Source: Gammaproteobacteria bacterium (lineage in GTDB: Bacteria > Pseudomonadota > Gammaproteobacteria > Ga0077536). From it: a stretch of 64,000 bases of DNA. Both the position numbers and the translations under genes were made by a program. Below are positions 20,491 through 29,995 of this stretch, piece by piece (position 1 is the stretch's first letter; each line of letters begins with the position of its first letter). The notes below the pieces were generated by a model. That model saw nothing but the letters and a program-made list of their open reading frames with translations. It was not told where the DNA came from and did not search any database. The DNA lies in assembly GCA_024235015.1 (NCBI GenBank), contig JACKNG010000008.1, positions 124,001-188,000 on the forward strand. Direction: 5' to 3'.

Positions 20491-20515
20491 ACGTTTGCCG
20501 CCGGCGCGCGTCCGC

Positions 20516-21706
20516 TTACGCGGAGGCGCCGAGGAAGTCCTCGATGACCTGCCCCAGCCGCTCGACCAGTTCGTCGGCCTGGGCATCACTGAGGATCAGT
20601 GGCGGTAACAGGCGCACGACGTTGTCGGCGGTGACGTTGATGAGCAGGCCGGCGTCGAGCGCCAGCCTGACCAGTTCGCCACACGGCCGATCCAGGACGA
20701 TGGCGAGCATCAGGCCGAGCCCACGTACCTCGCGGACCCCGGCGTGGCCGCCGAGGCGCGCGCGGAAGCCCTGCTGGAGGCGGCGGCCCAGCTCGGCCGC
20801 GCGTGCGACCAGGCCGTCGCGCTCGATGACCTCGATGACGGCGAGCGCCGCCGCCGAGACCAGCGGGTTGCCGCCGAAGGTCGAGCCGTGGGTGCCCGGT
20901 TGCAGCACTTCGGCCGCGACGCCGCGCGCGACACAGGCGCCGATCGGCACGCCGTTGCCGAGGCCCTTGGCCAGGGTGATGACGTCGGGCACGATGTCGT
21001 CGTGTTGGAAACCGAACCAACGCCCGGTCCGAGCCATGCCGGTCTGCACCTCGTCGATCATCAGCAGCATGTCGCGCTCGTCGCAGATCTTGCGCAGCGC
21101 GGCGAGGTAGCGCGCCTGCGGCAGCACGATGCCGCCCTCGCCTTCGACCGGTTCGACCAGGATCGCGACGACCTCGGCGCGCGTGGCCGCTTCACCGGCG
21201 GCATCGATATCGTCGAAGGGCACGCGGACGAAACCCTCGACCAGCGGCTCGAAGCCCTTGTGCACCTTGGGATTGCCGGTGGCGCTCAGGGTGGCCAGGG
21301 TGCGTCCGTGGAAACTGCCGTCCATGACGATCACGGCCGGCCGCTCGACGCCTTTCTCGTGGCCGAACTTGCGCGCGATCTTGATCGCCGCCTCGTTGGC
21401 CTCGGCACCGGAGTTGCCGAAGAAAACCCGCTCGAGGCCGGCCAGGGCAGTCAGCTTCTCGGCCAGGTGCTCCTGCTTCTCGATGCGGTACAGGTTGGAG
21501 GTATGGACGAGGCGCGCGGCCTGCTCGGCGAGGGCGCGGGCGACATCGGGATGGGCGTGGCCCAGGCCACACACCGCGATCCCGCACAAGGCGTCGAAGT
21601 ACTGGCGGCCGTCGGCGGTGTAGAGATAAGGGCCCTCGCCGCGCTCGAAGACGATGTCCATGCGGCCGTAGTTGGACATCAAAGCGGGACTCGTTCCTGT
21701 CGACAT
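20516..21706 (-). CDS. argD: acetylornithine aminotransferase
   Basis: PLP-dependent transaminase of arginine synthesis, which may also serve in lysine synthesis as succinyl-DAP aminotransferase. The 396-residue product has GNSGAEANEAAIKIAR, DGSFHGRTLATLSATG, IDEVQTGMARTG and the PLP lysine in LAKGLGNGVPIGA. ATG 21706. It precedes argF in the same direction. The 242-base gap to the divergent hydantoinase gene should hold promoters for both; I see no clear ArgR box. Confidence 0.96.
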   Translation of the reverse strand: MSTGTSPALMSNYGRMDIVFERGEGPYLYTADGRQYFDALCGIAVCGLGHAHPDVARALAEQAARLVHTSNLYRIEKQEHLAEKLTALAGLERVFFGNSGAEANEAAIKIARKFGHEKGVERPAVIVMDGSFHGRTLATLSATGNPKVHKGFEPLVEGFVRVPFDDIDAAGEAATRAEVVAILVEPVEGEGGIVLPQARYLAALRKICDERDMLLMIDEVQTGMARTGRWFGFQHDDIVPDVITLAKGLGNGVPIGACVARGVAAEVLQPGTHGSTFGGNPLVSAAALAVIEVIERDGLVARAAELGRRLQQGFRARLGGHAGVREVRGLGLMLAIVLDRPCGELVRLALDAGLLINVTADNVVRLLPPLILSDAQADELVERLGQVIEDFLGASA

Positions 21707-21948
21707 CTCGGAACCCCTGAACGTGCATCGTGGTTGGTAATGCTCACGCCGGCGCCGGCGTGACCGCGGCCACCCGTGGCCGCACCGTCGGCGCCCGCGG
21801 CTCCGCCCCCCCGGCGGAACCCGCGCCCGGCCGTAACGGCGCCTCTAAGGCGCCGCGAGCCCGCGCAGCGGGGCGCGCATTGTCCGCAATGGTCCCGTAA
21901 GATGCAAGTGGGGCGACTGAGAAAACTCAATAGAATCGGAGAGATAGC

Positions 21949-23499
21949 GTGAATCCCATCGAACTGGGCCTGTTCGTCAACCGGCTCCAGGCAGTGTGCG
22001 ACGAGATGGGCGCCACCCTGCGGCGCGCGGCCTTCTCGCCCAACATCAAGGATCGGCTGGATTTTTCCTGCGCGGTGTTCGACGCCGCCGGCGGCCTGTG
22101 CGCGCAGGCCGCGCACATCCCCGTGCACCTGGGCAGCATGGCCTACGCCATGCAGGACATCGTGCAGGCGGTCGACTGGGCCCCCGGCGACATGGTGGTG
22201 GTCAACGATCCCTACCTCGGCGGCACGCACCTGCCCGACGTCACCCTCGTCGCACCCTTGTTCGTCGGCCAGCGCCTGGCCGGTTTCTGCGCCAACCGCG
22301 CACACCATGCCGATATCGGCTGCGCCACGCCGGGCTCGATGCCGCTGTCGCGCCGGCTCGACGAGGAAGGACTGGTGTTGTCGCCGCGGCACTACCTGCG
22401 CAGCGGCATCCTCGACGCCGACACCGCCGCCTGCCTCGAGCATGGCTTGCGCAATCCGCGCGCCACGCTCGGCGACTTCGCCGCCCAGTGCAGCGCCAAC
22501 CGGGTCGGACTGAGCCGGCTCGCTGCAATCGTCGAAGGCCTCGGCGCGGCGTCCTACGGCGACGCGCTGGCGGCGCTGAACGACTACGCCGAGACGCTTG
22601 CCGTCGCCGCGCTGCGCGCACTGCCGGACGGTGAATACCGCCACGAGGACTGCATGGACGACGACGGCTATGCCAGCCGCGACGTCCCCATCCGGCTCGC
22701 GCTCACCATCGCCGATGGCCGCGTCACGGCCGACTTCGGCGGCACCGCGGCGCAGGTCGATGGCAACATCAACTGTCCCCTGGCGGTGACTGCGGCCGCG
22801 GTGTACTACGCGCTCTATGCCCTGATGCCGCGCACCACGCCGCCTTGTGCCGGCTCCCTGCGCGTGCTCGACCTGCGCGTGCCCCCTGGTTGCCTGCTCA
22901 ACGCGCGCCCGCCGGCGGCCGTCGCGGCTGGCAACGTCGAGACCAGCCAGCGCATCGTCGACGTCGTGCTCGGCGCGCTCGCCCGGGCCGCGCCCGAGCG
23001 GGTGCCCGCGGCCAGCCAGGGCACCATGAACAATGTCGCCATGGGCGGCGCCGGCTGGGACTACTACGAGACCATTGGCGGCGGCTGCGGCGCCCACGCA
23101 CGGGCGGCCGGCTGCAGCGCGATGCATTCACACATGACCAACACCCTCAACACCCCGGTCGAAGTGCTCGAAGCGCACTACCCGGTGCGGGTGACGCGCT
23201 ACGCCCTGCGCCGCGCCAGCGGCGGCGCCGGCCGCCACCGCGGTGGCGACGGCATCCTGCGCGCCTACGAGTTTCTCGCCCCGGCCACGGTGACGGTGCT
23301 GAGCGAGCGGCGGCGTCATGCCCCGCCCGGGCTCGCCGGCGGCGGCGCCGGCCAGCGTGGCGAGAACCGGCTGAACGGCGCCGAGCAACCGGCCAAGGCC
23401 ACGCTCGAGGTCGCCGCCGGCGATCGCCTCGAACTCGCCACGCCCGGCGGTGGCGGCTGGGGCGCGCCCGCAGCGCCGGCCGCAGGCCCCGGCGACTGA
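21949..23499 (+). CDS. hydantoinase B/oxoprolinase family protein
   Basis: A 516-residue HyuB-type subunit, the partner of ATP-dependent hydantoinases, oxoprolinases and acetone/acetophenone carboxylases. Typical motifs are GDMVVVNDPYLGGTHLPDV, ANRAHHADIG and a C-terminal Gly-rich TPGGGGWG. GTG 21949 is chosen because GGAGAG stands about six bases upstream. The HyuA/ATPase partner normally next to it is absent here, so the substrate cannot be guessed. Confidence 0.85.
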   Translation: MNPIELGLFVNRLQAVCDEMGATLRRAAFSPNIKDRLDFSCAVFDAAGGLCAQAAHIPVHLGSMAYAMQDIVQAVDWAPGDMVVVNDPYLGGTHLPDVTLVAPLFVGQRLAGFCANRAHHADIGCATPGSMPLSRRLDEEGLVLSPRHYLRSGILDADTAACLEHGLRNPRATLGDFAAQCSANRVGLSRLAAIVEGLGAASYGDALAALNDYAETLAVAALRALPDGEYRHEDCMDDDGYASRDVPIRLALTIADGRVTADFGGTAAQVDGNINCPLAVTAAAVYYALYALMPRTTPPCAGSLRVLDLRVPPGCLLNARPPAAVAAGNVETSQRIVDVVLGALARAAPERVPAASQGTMNNVAMGGAGWDYYETIGGGCGAHARAAGCSAMHSHMTNTLNTPVEVLEAHYPVRVTRYALRRASGGAGRHRGGDGILRAYEFLAPATVTVLSERRRHAPPGLAGGGAGQRGENRLNGAEQPAKATLEVAAGDRLELATPGGGGWGAPAAPAAGPGD

Positions 23500-23718
23500 A
23501 CGGGCGTGGACGCCCGGCGCCGCGCGCCACGCCGACGCCGCTCGCCGCGCCACCACCCCGCGCCGGCCGCGTTATCTCGCCCCACGCTGCACGCCGCACG
23601 GCCCCGCGTACGGAGTTTCCCTACACGCCGTACGCTTGAAAACGACCTGCCGCGACCTAAACTGGCGGCAACTGCGGGCATCGCGACCGCACCCCATTCA
23701 GATCGAGGAATCCTCCCC

Positions 23719-24033
23719 ATGGACATCATGGATCGCATCAAGGACGTCGTGGAAAGCCACCGCGTCGTCATCTTCATGAAAGGCACGCCGCAGTTTCCCC
23801 AGTGCGGCTTTTCCATGCGCACGGTCGAGGCGCTGAAGGCCTGCGGCGCCGAATTCCACCACGTCGACGTGCTGGCCGAGCCCGACTTCCGCCAGAACCT
23901 GCCGCGCTATTCCGAGTGGCCGACCTTCCCCCAGGTCTTCATCGACGGCGAGTTGGTCGGCGGTTGCGACATCGTGCTCGGCATGTACCAGAGTGGCGAC
24001 CTGCAACGTATGACCGCCGGCGCCGCGGCGTAA
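23719..24033 (+). CDS. grxD: monothiol glutaredoxin (Grx4 type)
   Basis: A 104-residue single-domain CGFS glutaredoxin that carries [2Fe-2S] clusters between scaffold and target proteins, usually with a BolA partner. Visible are IFMKGTPQFPQCGFS, the WPTFPQVFIDGELVGG glutathione-binding stretch and GGCD. ATG 23719 with AGGAA nine to ten bases upstream. It is convergent with dnaQ and stands alone after a 219-base gap. Confidence 0.96.
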   Translation: MDIMDRIKDVVESHRVVIFMKGTPQFPQCGFSMRTVEALKACGAEFHHVDVLAEPDFRQNLPRYSEWPTFPQVFIDGELVGGCDIVLGMYQSGDLQRMTAGAAA

Positions 24034-24054
24034 TCGGCGCACTGCGGCGTACGC

Positions 24055-24765
24055 TCAGGACTTGAGCCACAGGCAGGCGCCGCCGCTGGCCTCGTCGATC
24101 CGTCCCAGGGTCTCGGCATGGGCGGCGGCTTCCGCCGCCGACGGTCGTATCACCTTGAACTTGCGCGCCGCCACGGCGCGGCCGCGCCGGGCGGCGTCAG
24201 CGTCGGCCGCGCCGGCGGCGCGCTCGGGCGCCAACTCCAGCGAGCCCTGGCCACCGGTCATGCTCAGGTAGACCTCGGCCAGCAACTCGGCATCGAGCAG
24301 TGCGCCGTGCAGCTCGCGGTGCGCGTTGTCGATGTCGTAGCGCCGGCACAGGGCATCGAGGCTGTTGCGCTGCCCGGGGTGCATCTCGCGCGCCAGCTTG
24401 AGCGAGTCGAACACCACGCAGTAGTCCTCGGTCCGCCCCCAGGCCGAACCGAGCAGGGCGAACTCGGCGTCGAGGAAGCCGACGTCGAACGCCGCGTTGT
24501 GGATGATCAGCTCCGCGCCGCGGATGAACTCGATGAAGTCACCGGCGATTTCGCCGAACAGCGGCTTCTCGCGCAGATCCTCGGCAGTGATGCCGTGCAC
24601 CTCCACCGCGCCGGCGTCGATGTCGCGCTGCGGATTGACGTACTGGTGGTAACGGCGCGACGTGATGCGTCGATTGAGAATCTCCACGCAGCCGATCTCG
24701 ATGATGCGATGGCCCTGCGCGGGTTCGAGACCGGTGGTCTCGGTGTCCAGCACGATCTGTCTCAT
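24055..24765 (-). CDS. dnaQ: DNA polymerase III epsilon subunit (3'-5' proofreading)
   Basis: A DEDDh exonuclease of 236 residues: Exo I LDTETTGLEP, Exo II IHNAAFDVGFLDAE and Exo III HRELHGALLDAELLAEVY. The C-terminal tail, which tethers epsilon to the alpha subunit, is shorter on Gln and richer in Ala than in E. coli. ATG 24765 overlaps the rnhA stop as ATGA, so translation is coupled. In E. coli the two genes are divergent; here they form one minus-strand operon with the YafS-like methyltransferase. Confidence 0.96.
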   Translation of the reverse strand: MRQIVLDTETTGLEPAQGHRIIEIGCVEILNRRITSRRYHQYVNPQRDIDAGAVEVHGITAEDLREKPLFGEIAGDFIEFIRGAELIIHNAAFDVGFLDAEFALLGSAWGRTEDYCVVFDSLKLAREMHPGQRNSLDALCRRYDIDNAHRELHGALLDAELLAEVYLSMTGGQGSLELAPERAAGAADADAARRGRAVAARKFKVIRPSAAEAAAHAETLGRIDEASGGACLWLKS

Positions 24766-25238
24766 GCCCTGCGCTCCCGGGCGGGCCGCGCGCCGCCGGT
24801 CAGTTCGTCGATCGCTTCGTTGGCAAGCGTGTCGGCGATCTCGTTGCCTTCGTCGCCGGTGTGGCCGCGCACCCAGGCCCACTCGACCTGGTGACGCGCG
24901 GCGAGATCGTCGAGGCGCTGCCACAGGTCGACGTTCTTCACCGGCTGCCGCCCGGCGGTCTTCCAGCCGCGCCGCTTCCAGTCGCCGAGCCAGCTCGTGA
25001 TGCCGTTCTTGACGTACTGCGAGTCGGTTACCAGGCGCACCCGGCTGGGCCGGGTGAGCGCGGCGAGCGCCTCGATCGCCGCGGTCAGTTCCATGCGGTT
25101 GTTGGTGGTCTGGGCGGCGCTGCCCTTGAGACGGCGTTCGTGGCCGCGATAGCGCAGCAGTACGCCCCAGCCGCCCGGACCCGGGTTACCGCGGCAGGCG
25201 CCGTCGGTATGGATCTCGACGAGGTCGTCGCCACTCAC
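24762..25238 (-). CDS. rnhA: ribonuclease HI
   Basis: Cleaves RNA in RNA-DNA hybrids, including R-loops and primers. The 158-residue product has all catalytic acids: TDGACRGNPGPGGWG, NNRMELTAAIEAL, TDSQYVKNGI and GNEIADTLAN, with the basic loop WKRRGWKTAG. Start is GTG 25238, overlapping the stop of the upstream methyltransferase gene as GTGA; the frame upstream of that is only a shadow. Overlap at both ends ties it to its two neighbours. Confidence 0.97.
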   Translation of the reverse strand: MSGDDLVEIHTDGACRGNPGPGGWGVLLRYRGHERRLKGSAAQTTNNRMELTAAIEALAALTRPSRVRLVTDSQYVKNGITSWLGDWKRRGWKTAGRQPVKNVDLWQRLDDLAARHQVEWAWVRGHTGDEGNEIADTLANEAIDELTGGARPARERRA

Positions 25239-26029
25239 CGCGGGCGCTCCGTGCAGGGCGCGCCGCCATAACCGCGGGTCGAGGGTTCGACCATGCCACC
25301 GGCCAGCACGCGCCGGCGCTGGCGCCAGCTCACCCGCAACGGCGTCACGCCTTCCACGCGCTTCTTGCCGACGACCAGGTACACGCCGCCGAGTGGCGGG
25401 CAGCAGTAAGCACCCAGGCGCTCGGAGAAAGCGGTCAGGCGTTCGAGGCGCTGGCTGCGCATGGGCGGGCGGAATCCGGCATGGCGGACGAGCACGATAT
25501 CGAAGCCGAGCAGTTGCAGCCAGTCCTTCAGGCGCGATACCGACACCAGGTGCCCGGTCCACGGCGCACGGCCCTGCCAGCGTCGCGCCAGCGACCACAG
25601 GCCGTACCAGCTCCACGGGTTGAAACCGAGCACGACGATGTGCCCCTCCCCGATCAGCACGCGTTCGGCCTCGCGCAGCACGCGGCGGGGATCGTCGGTG
25701 AACTCGAGGACGTGGGGCAGCACGAGCACGTCGATCAAACCGGCGCCGAAGGGTAGCGCGTCCTCGGCGCCACGCAGGCTGATGCCCGGCGTACTGGTGA
25801 CACCGAGGTCGACGACCACGCGGTGGGAGATGCGCGTCGCACCGAGCAGGTCGGCGCCGAGGTGACGCCCGAGCTGCACGATGTGGTAACCGAACAGGTC
25901 GGGGAGCGCGCCGTTCAGGAGGTGTTGCTCGAGCGCCGCGAAGCGTTCGCCCGGCGCACTGGCGAACCAGGCTTCGAGCACCTCGGCGACGACGGCATCG
26001 CCGGGGGTATGCGCGCTACGCAGGCCCAT
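25235..26029 (-). CDS. YafS-like SAM-dependent methyltransferase
   Basis: A protein of about 264 residues of the class I methyltransferase type found beside rnhA/dnaQ (E. coli YafS). The SAM-binding glycine loop is degenerate (VVVDLGVTSTPG), while the DALPFGAGLIDVLVLPHVLEFTDDPRRVLREAERVL segment and the IVVLGFNPWSWYGLW segment are characteristic. ATG 26029 is chosen; GTG 26059 would add ten residues. The substrate is unknown. It is divergent from mltD; gloB, which lies between these genes in E. coli, is absent. Confidence 0.8.
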   Translation of the reverse strand: MGLRSAHTPGDAVVAEVLEAWFASAPGERFAALEQHLLNGALPDLFGYHIVQLGRHLGADLLGATRISHRVVVDLGVTSTPGISLRGAEDALPFGAGLIDVLVLPHVLEFTDDPRRVLREAERVLIGEGHIVVLGFNPWSWYGLWSLARRWQGRAPWTGHLVSVSRLKDWLQLLGFDIVLVRHAGFRPPMRSQRLERLTAFSERLGAYCCPPLGGVYLVVGKKRVEGVTPLRVSWRQRRRVLAGGMVEPSTRGYGGAPCTERPR

Positions 26030-26108
26030 GCACGGGGACTCGCCAGAGGACGGGGACACTCATCGGGACGAGCTTGTCATGCCCCCCCATGAGCACGCAA
26101 TGTCAAGC

Positions 26109-26138
26109 TTGACGCCCGCGCGCGGCGCTTCCTAGCAT
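26109..26138 (+). promoter_or_regulatory. candidate promoter for mltD
   Basis: TTGACG (26109-26114) and TAGCAT (26133-26138) are 18 bases apart. The predicted start of transcription falls within a few bases of the mltD ATG at 26147, and no ribosome-binding site is visible there, so the mRNA could be leaderless. Confidence 0.4.
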
Positions 26139-26146
26139 ACGCGCCC

Positions 26147-27721
26147 ATGTTGGGGGGTAAAGCCATCCGGACAGGAGCCCACGCATGCCTGCTCACGGCA
26201 TGCCTGTCGGCCTGTTCGCTGCTGCCGCCCAAGACCGCCCAGCCCGCATCACCGTCACCCGAGCCCAGCGCGGAGACGACCATCCCGCAACCGCGTCGGG
26301 CGATGCCGGCCCGGGCCCCGGCAGAAGGCGCGCCGGCATCCGCGGCCAGCGCCGCGGTCGAACCGGACCTGTGGCGACGCATCGGCTTCGAGCTGCGCAT
26401 GGCGCCCGACCCGCGCCACCCGATCAAGCCCCCCCTGAGCTACTTCCACAACAGCCCCAAGTTCGTCACCCGGGCGGCGACCCAGGCGCGTCCGTTCCTG
26501 CATTACGTCTATACCGAGCTGACCCGCCGCCAGTTGCCCTACGAGATCCTGCTGCTGCCGATCATCGAGAGCGCCTACAACCCGGCGGCAACCTCGCCCG
26601 GCGGGGCGGCCGGGATCTGGCAGTTCATGCCGGCGACCGCGCGCCGCTTCGATCTCCACCTCTCGCGCTGGTACGACGGGCGGCGCGATATCGTCGCCAG
26701 TACCACGGCCGCCCTCGACTACTTCGAGGAACTGCGCGATCGCTTCATGGGCGACTGGCGCCTGGTCTTCGCTGCCTACAACTGCGGGGAGCGTACCGTC
26801 GAGCGCGCCATCGAGCGCAACCAGCGCCTCGGCCGGCGCACCGATTTCTGGGCGCTGGACCTGCCCCGCGGCACGCGCGAGTACGTGCCCAAGCTGATCG
26901 CGCTGGTCGAGATCGTGGCCCACCCGGCGGCTTATGGCATCGAACTGCCGCGTATCCCCGCCGAACCGTATTTCGATGTCGTCGACGTCGGTGGCGCGCT
27001 CGATCTCAACCGCGTGGTCGACTGGAGCGGCATGGACGGCCAGGCCTTCGACGTCCTCAACGCGGCCTTCCGTAAACGTTTCACGGTCGACGGCGCACCG
27101 ACCCTGGTGCTGGTGCCGCATGGTCGTGCGGCGCGCGTCGAGACCATGCTGGCGGCGCTGCCGGAAAGCGAACGCCGCGCCGCACGCACCCACGTCGTGG
27201 CCCGCGGCGAGACCCTTTCACACATCGCCGCCGCGACCGGCGTCTCGGTCGCCGCGCTCAAAGCCGCCAACCACCTGCGCTCCAACCGCCTCGCCGTGGG
27301 CCAGGAACTGCTGGTACCGGCGCCGGCGGCGGCGCTCGCGCTGACGGCCGCGGCGACACCGGCCCCGCGTGCCACCCACGTCGTGCGCAACGGCGACAAC
27401 CTGTGGGATCTTGCCCGCCACTACGACACCAGCGTGGCGGAGCTGGCCCGCCTCAACGGCCTCGGTACGCACGCGACCCTGCACCTCGGCCAGAAACTCC
27501 GCGTGCCGGGGCGTGGCGCCGCCGTCGCAGCGCCGGCGGCGGCTGACGACGACGCGGCAGGCCGCCACTACGAAGTCCGCAAGGGCGACTCGCTCTGGAC
27601 CATCTCGCGGCGGTTCAAGATCACGGTCGCCGATCTCAAGCGCTGGAATGGCCTGAGCGGCGGCGCGCTCCAACCCGGGCAGCGTCTGGTCGTCGCGGGT
27701 GACGCCGCGCGCGACATCTGA
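26147..27721 (+). CDS. mltD: membrane-bound lytic murein transglycosylase D
   Basis: A 524-residue outer-membrane lipoprotein (lipobox LSAC near residue 25) that cuts glycan strands to 1,6-anhydro products. After a Pro/Ala linker comes the SLT domain with catalytic Glu in ESAYNPAATSPGGAAG and then IWQFMPATARRF. Three LysM domains follow (about 347-390, 405-450 and 472-515), for example HVVARGETLSHIAAATGV and YEVRKGDSLWTISRRFKI. It is part of the mltD/yafS/rnhA/dnaQ neighbourhood. No Shine-Dalgarno precedes ATG 26147. Confidence 0.95.
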   Translation: MLGGKAIRTGAHACLLTACLSACSLLPPKTAQPASPSPEPSAETTIPQPRRAMPARAPAEGAPASAASAAVEPDLWRRIGFELRMAPDPRHPIKPPLSYFHNSPKFVTRAATQARPFLHYVYTELTRRQLPYEILLLPIIESAYNPAATSPGGAAGIWQFMPATARRFDLHLSRWYDGRRDIVASTTAALDYFEELRDRFMGDWRLVFAAYNCGERTVERAIERNQRLGRRTDFWALDLPRGTREYVPKLIALVEIVAHPAAYGIELPRIPAEPYFDVVDVGGALDLNRVVDWSGMDGQAFDVLNAAFRKRFTVDGAPTLVLVPHGRAARVETMLAALPESERRAARTHVVARGETLSHIAAATGVSVAALKAANHLRSNRLAVGQELLVPAPAAALALTAAATPAPRATHVVRNGDNLWDLARHYDTSVAELARLNGLGTHATLHLGQKLRVPGRGAAVAAPAAADDDAAGRHYEVRKGDSLWTISRRFKITVADLKRWNGLSGGALQPGQRLVVAGDAARDI

Positions 27722-27752
27722 ACGCGGCCGGGGTGGCCGGCCCCGCCCCCCC

Positions 27753-29918
27753 GTGAATCGCCTCGTCTGCCTGCTGCGCCCGTTGGCAGCGCTGCTCGTG
27801 CGCATGCTGTTCCGCGTGCGCGTGGTCGGCCTCGAGCACGCCCACGCCGCCGGCGACAACGTCCTCGTCGTGGCCAACCACGTGTCGTGGCTCGATGGCT
27901 TGTTCCTGTACCTGTTCCTGCCGGTGGTACCGGCCTTTGCCGTCAACGGCGATACCGCGCGGCGGCGCTGGCTGCGGCCGTTCCTGGGCCTGGTCGAGTG
28001 GTACGAACTGGACCTGCTCAACCCGGTTTCGATCAAGGCGCTGGTGCGTCCGCTGCGCGAAGGCCGGCCGCTGGTGATGTTCCCCGAAGGCCGGCCGAGT
28101 ACTACCGGCATCATGATGAAGGTCTACGACGGGCCCGGGCTGGTGGTGGACAAGGCCGGCGCCCGCGTGCTGCCGGTCGGTATCGAAGGCCTGCAGTACT
28201 CGCGTGCCGGGCTGCTGGGTCATCGCCTGCGCCTGCGCTGGCTGCCGCAGGTCACCCTCACGGTGCTGCCGGCGCGCACGCTCGACGTCGCCGCCGGGCT
28301 GCGCGGCGCCGCGCGGCGCGCGGCGGCGACGGCCTGGTTCGCCGCCCTCATGCGCGACGTCGCCTATGCCAACAGCTTCCACGACGAGACCCTGTTCGAG
28401 GCTGTCGTACGCGCTGCACGCCGGCATGGCCGCGGTCATGTCGTACTCGAGGACGCCGGCGGCGCGCGCCTCGGCTTCGGCCAGCTGCTGACCCGCTGTT
28501 TCGTGCTCGGCAGCGTCATCGCGCGCCTGACCGCGCGCGACGAGCGCGTCGGCATCATGCTGCCGAGCACCGCTGCCGCCGTGGTCACCCTGTTCGCCTG
28601 CCAGGCGCGCGGTCGCCAGGCCGCGATGCTCAATTTCACCGCCGGCGCGCGCGGCCTCGTGACCGCGGTCGAAACCGCCAACATCAAGGCCGTGTTCACC
28701 GCCCGTGCCTTCGTCGAGACCGCCGGCCTGGAAGAAGAGATCGCGGCCCTGGCCGGACATGTCGAGGTCATCTACCTCGAAGACCTGCGCGAGCGTATCG
28801 GTATCGTGACCAAGCTCGTCGCGCTGGTCGCGAGCCATGCGCCTCTGCTTGCCCACCGCCTGCTCGCGGTGCCGCGCCAGCCGCGCGATCCGGCCGTGGT
28901 GCTGTTCACCTCCGGCTCGGAAGGCATCCCCAAGGGGGTGGTCCTGTCGCACGCCAACCTGCTGGCCAACTTCGCCCAGGTCAGCATGCTCATCGACCTC
29001 ACCCACGAGGACCGCGTGCTGAACGTGTTACCGGTGTTCCACGCCTTCGGCCTGCTCGGCGGCGTGCTGCTGCCGATGCTCAAGGGCACCCCGACCTACC
29101 AGTACCCCAACCCGCTGCACTATCGGCTCGTCCCCGAACTCTGCTACCAGCTCGGCGTAAGCTGCCTGTTCGGCACCACGACCTTCCTGCGCGGCTATGC
29201 GCGCAATGCGCATTGCTACGATTTCCATCGCCTGCGCTACGTCATCGCCGGGGCCGAGAAGCTCACCGACGACGTGCGCCAGGCCTGGGCCGAGCGCTTC
29301 GGCATCCGCATCTTCGAGGGCTACGGCGCGACCGAGGCCAGCCCGGTGCTGGCCGTCAACTACCCCCTCGCCCACCGCGCCGGCACGGTCGGCCAACTGG
29401 TCGCCGGCATGGAGCATTACCTGGCGCCGGTCGCCGGCATCCGTAACGGCGGCGAACTGGTGGTGCGCGGGCCGAACGTCATGCTCGGTTACCTGTTCCA
29501 CGGCAGCGATGGCACCATCATCCAGCCCTGGACCGAGGCCCGCGGCGCCGGCTGGTACGCGACCGGCGACATCGTCGACGTCGATGGCGACGGCTTCGTC
29601 AGCATTCGTGGCCGGGCGCGGCGCTTCGCCAAGATTGGCGGCGAGATGGTTTCGCTGGCCAGCGTCGAGGAACTGGCCCAGCGCGTGTGGCCGGATGGCC
29701 GCCATGCCGCGCTGGCCATGGCCGACTCGCGCAAGGGCGAGCAGATCCTGCTCGTGACCGACGTCGACGACGCCGAGCGCAGCGCGCTCGTCGACGCCGC
29801 GCGCGCGGCCAGCATCAGCGAGATCACCATTCCCCGCCGCGTGCTGGTGATGGCCAACCTGCCCCTGCTCGGTTCGGGCAAGGTCGACTACGCCAACCTG
29901 CGCGACCTCGTCGGCTGA
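27753..29918 (+). CDS. aas: bifunctional acyltransferase/acyl-ACP synthetase
   Basis: A 721-residue inner-membrane enzyme (E. coli Aas is 719) that re-acylates lysophosphatidylethanolamine using fatty acids activated on bound ACP. The N-terminal PlsC domain has NHVSWLD (HX4D) and FPEGRPS. The C-terminal AMP-forming domain has LFTSGSEGIPKGVVLSH, YGATEASP, YATGDIV and a terminal GSGKVDY lysine motif. GTG 27753 gives the correct length; upstream codons are unconserved. It follows mltD by 31 bases and may share its transcript. Confidence 0.94.
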   Translation: MNRLVCLLRPLAALLVRMLFRVRVVGLEHAHAAGDNVLVVANHVSWLDGLFLYLFLPVVPAFAVNGDTARRRWLRPFLGLVEWYELDLLNPVSIKALVRPLREGRPLVMFPEGRPSTTGIMMKVYDGPGLVVDKAGARVLPVGIEGLQYSRAGLLGHRLRLRWLPQVTLTVLPARTLDVAAGLRGAARRAAATAWFAALMRDVAYANSFHDETLFEAVVRAARRHGRGHVVLEDAGGARLGFGQLLTRCFVLGSVIARLTARDERVGIMLPSTAAAVVTLFACQARGRQAAMLNFTAGARGLVTAVETANIKAVFTARAFVETAGLEEEIAALAGHVEVIYLEDLRERIGIVTKLVALVASHAPLLAHRLLAVPRQPRDPAVVLFTSGSEGIPKGVVLSHANLLANFAQVSMLIDLTHEDRVLNVLPVFHAFGLLGGVLLPMLKGTPTYQYPNPLHYRLVPELCYQLGVSCLFGTTTFLRGYARNAHCYDFHRLRYVIAGAEKLTDDVRQAWAERFGIRIFEGYGATEASPVLAVNYPLAHRAGTVGQLVAGMEHYLAPVAGIRNGGELVVRGPNVMLGYLFHGSDGTIIQPWTEARGAGWYATGDIVDVDGDGFVSIRGRARRFAKIGGEMVSLASVEELAQRVWPDGRHAALAMADSRKGEQILLVTDVDDAERSALVDAARAASISEITIPRRVLVMANLPLLGSGKVDYANLRDLVG

Positions 29919-29995
29919 CGGCAGGCGCGGTGGCGCGCAGTTGCCGTGGCCCTCTCGTCCACGCCGCCGCGGCGCGGATACCAGGTCGACACGTC

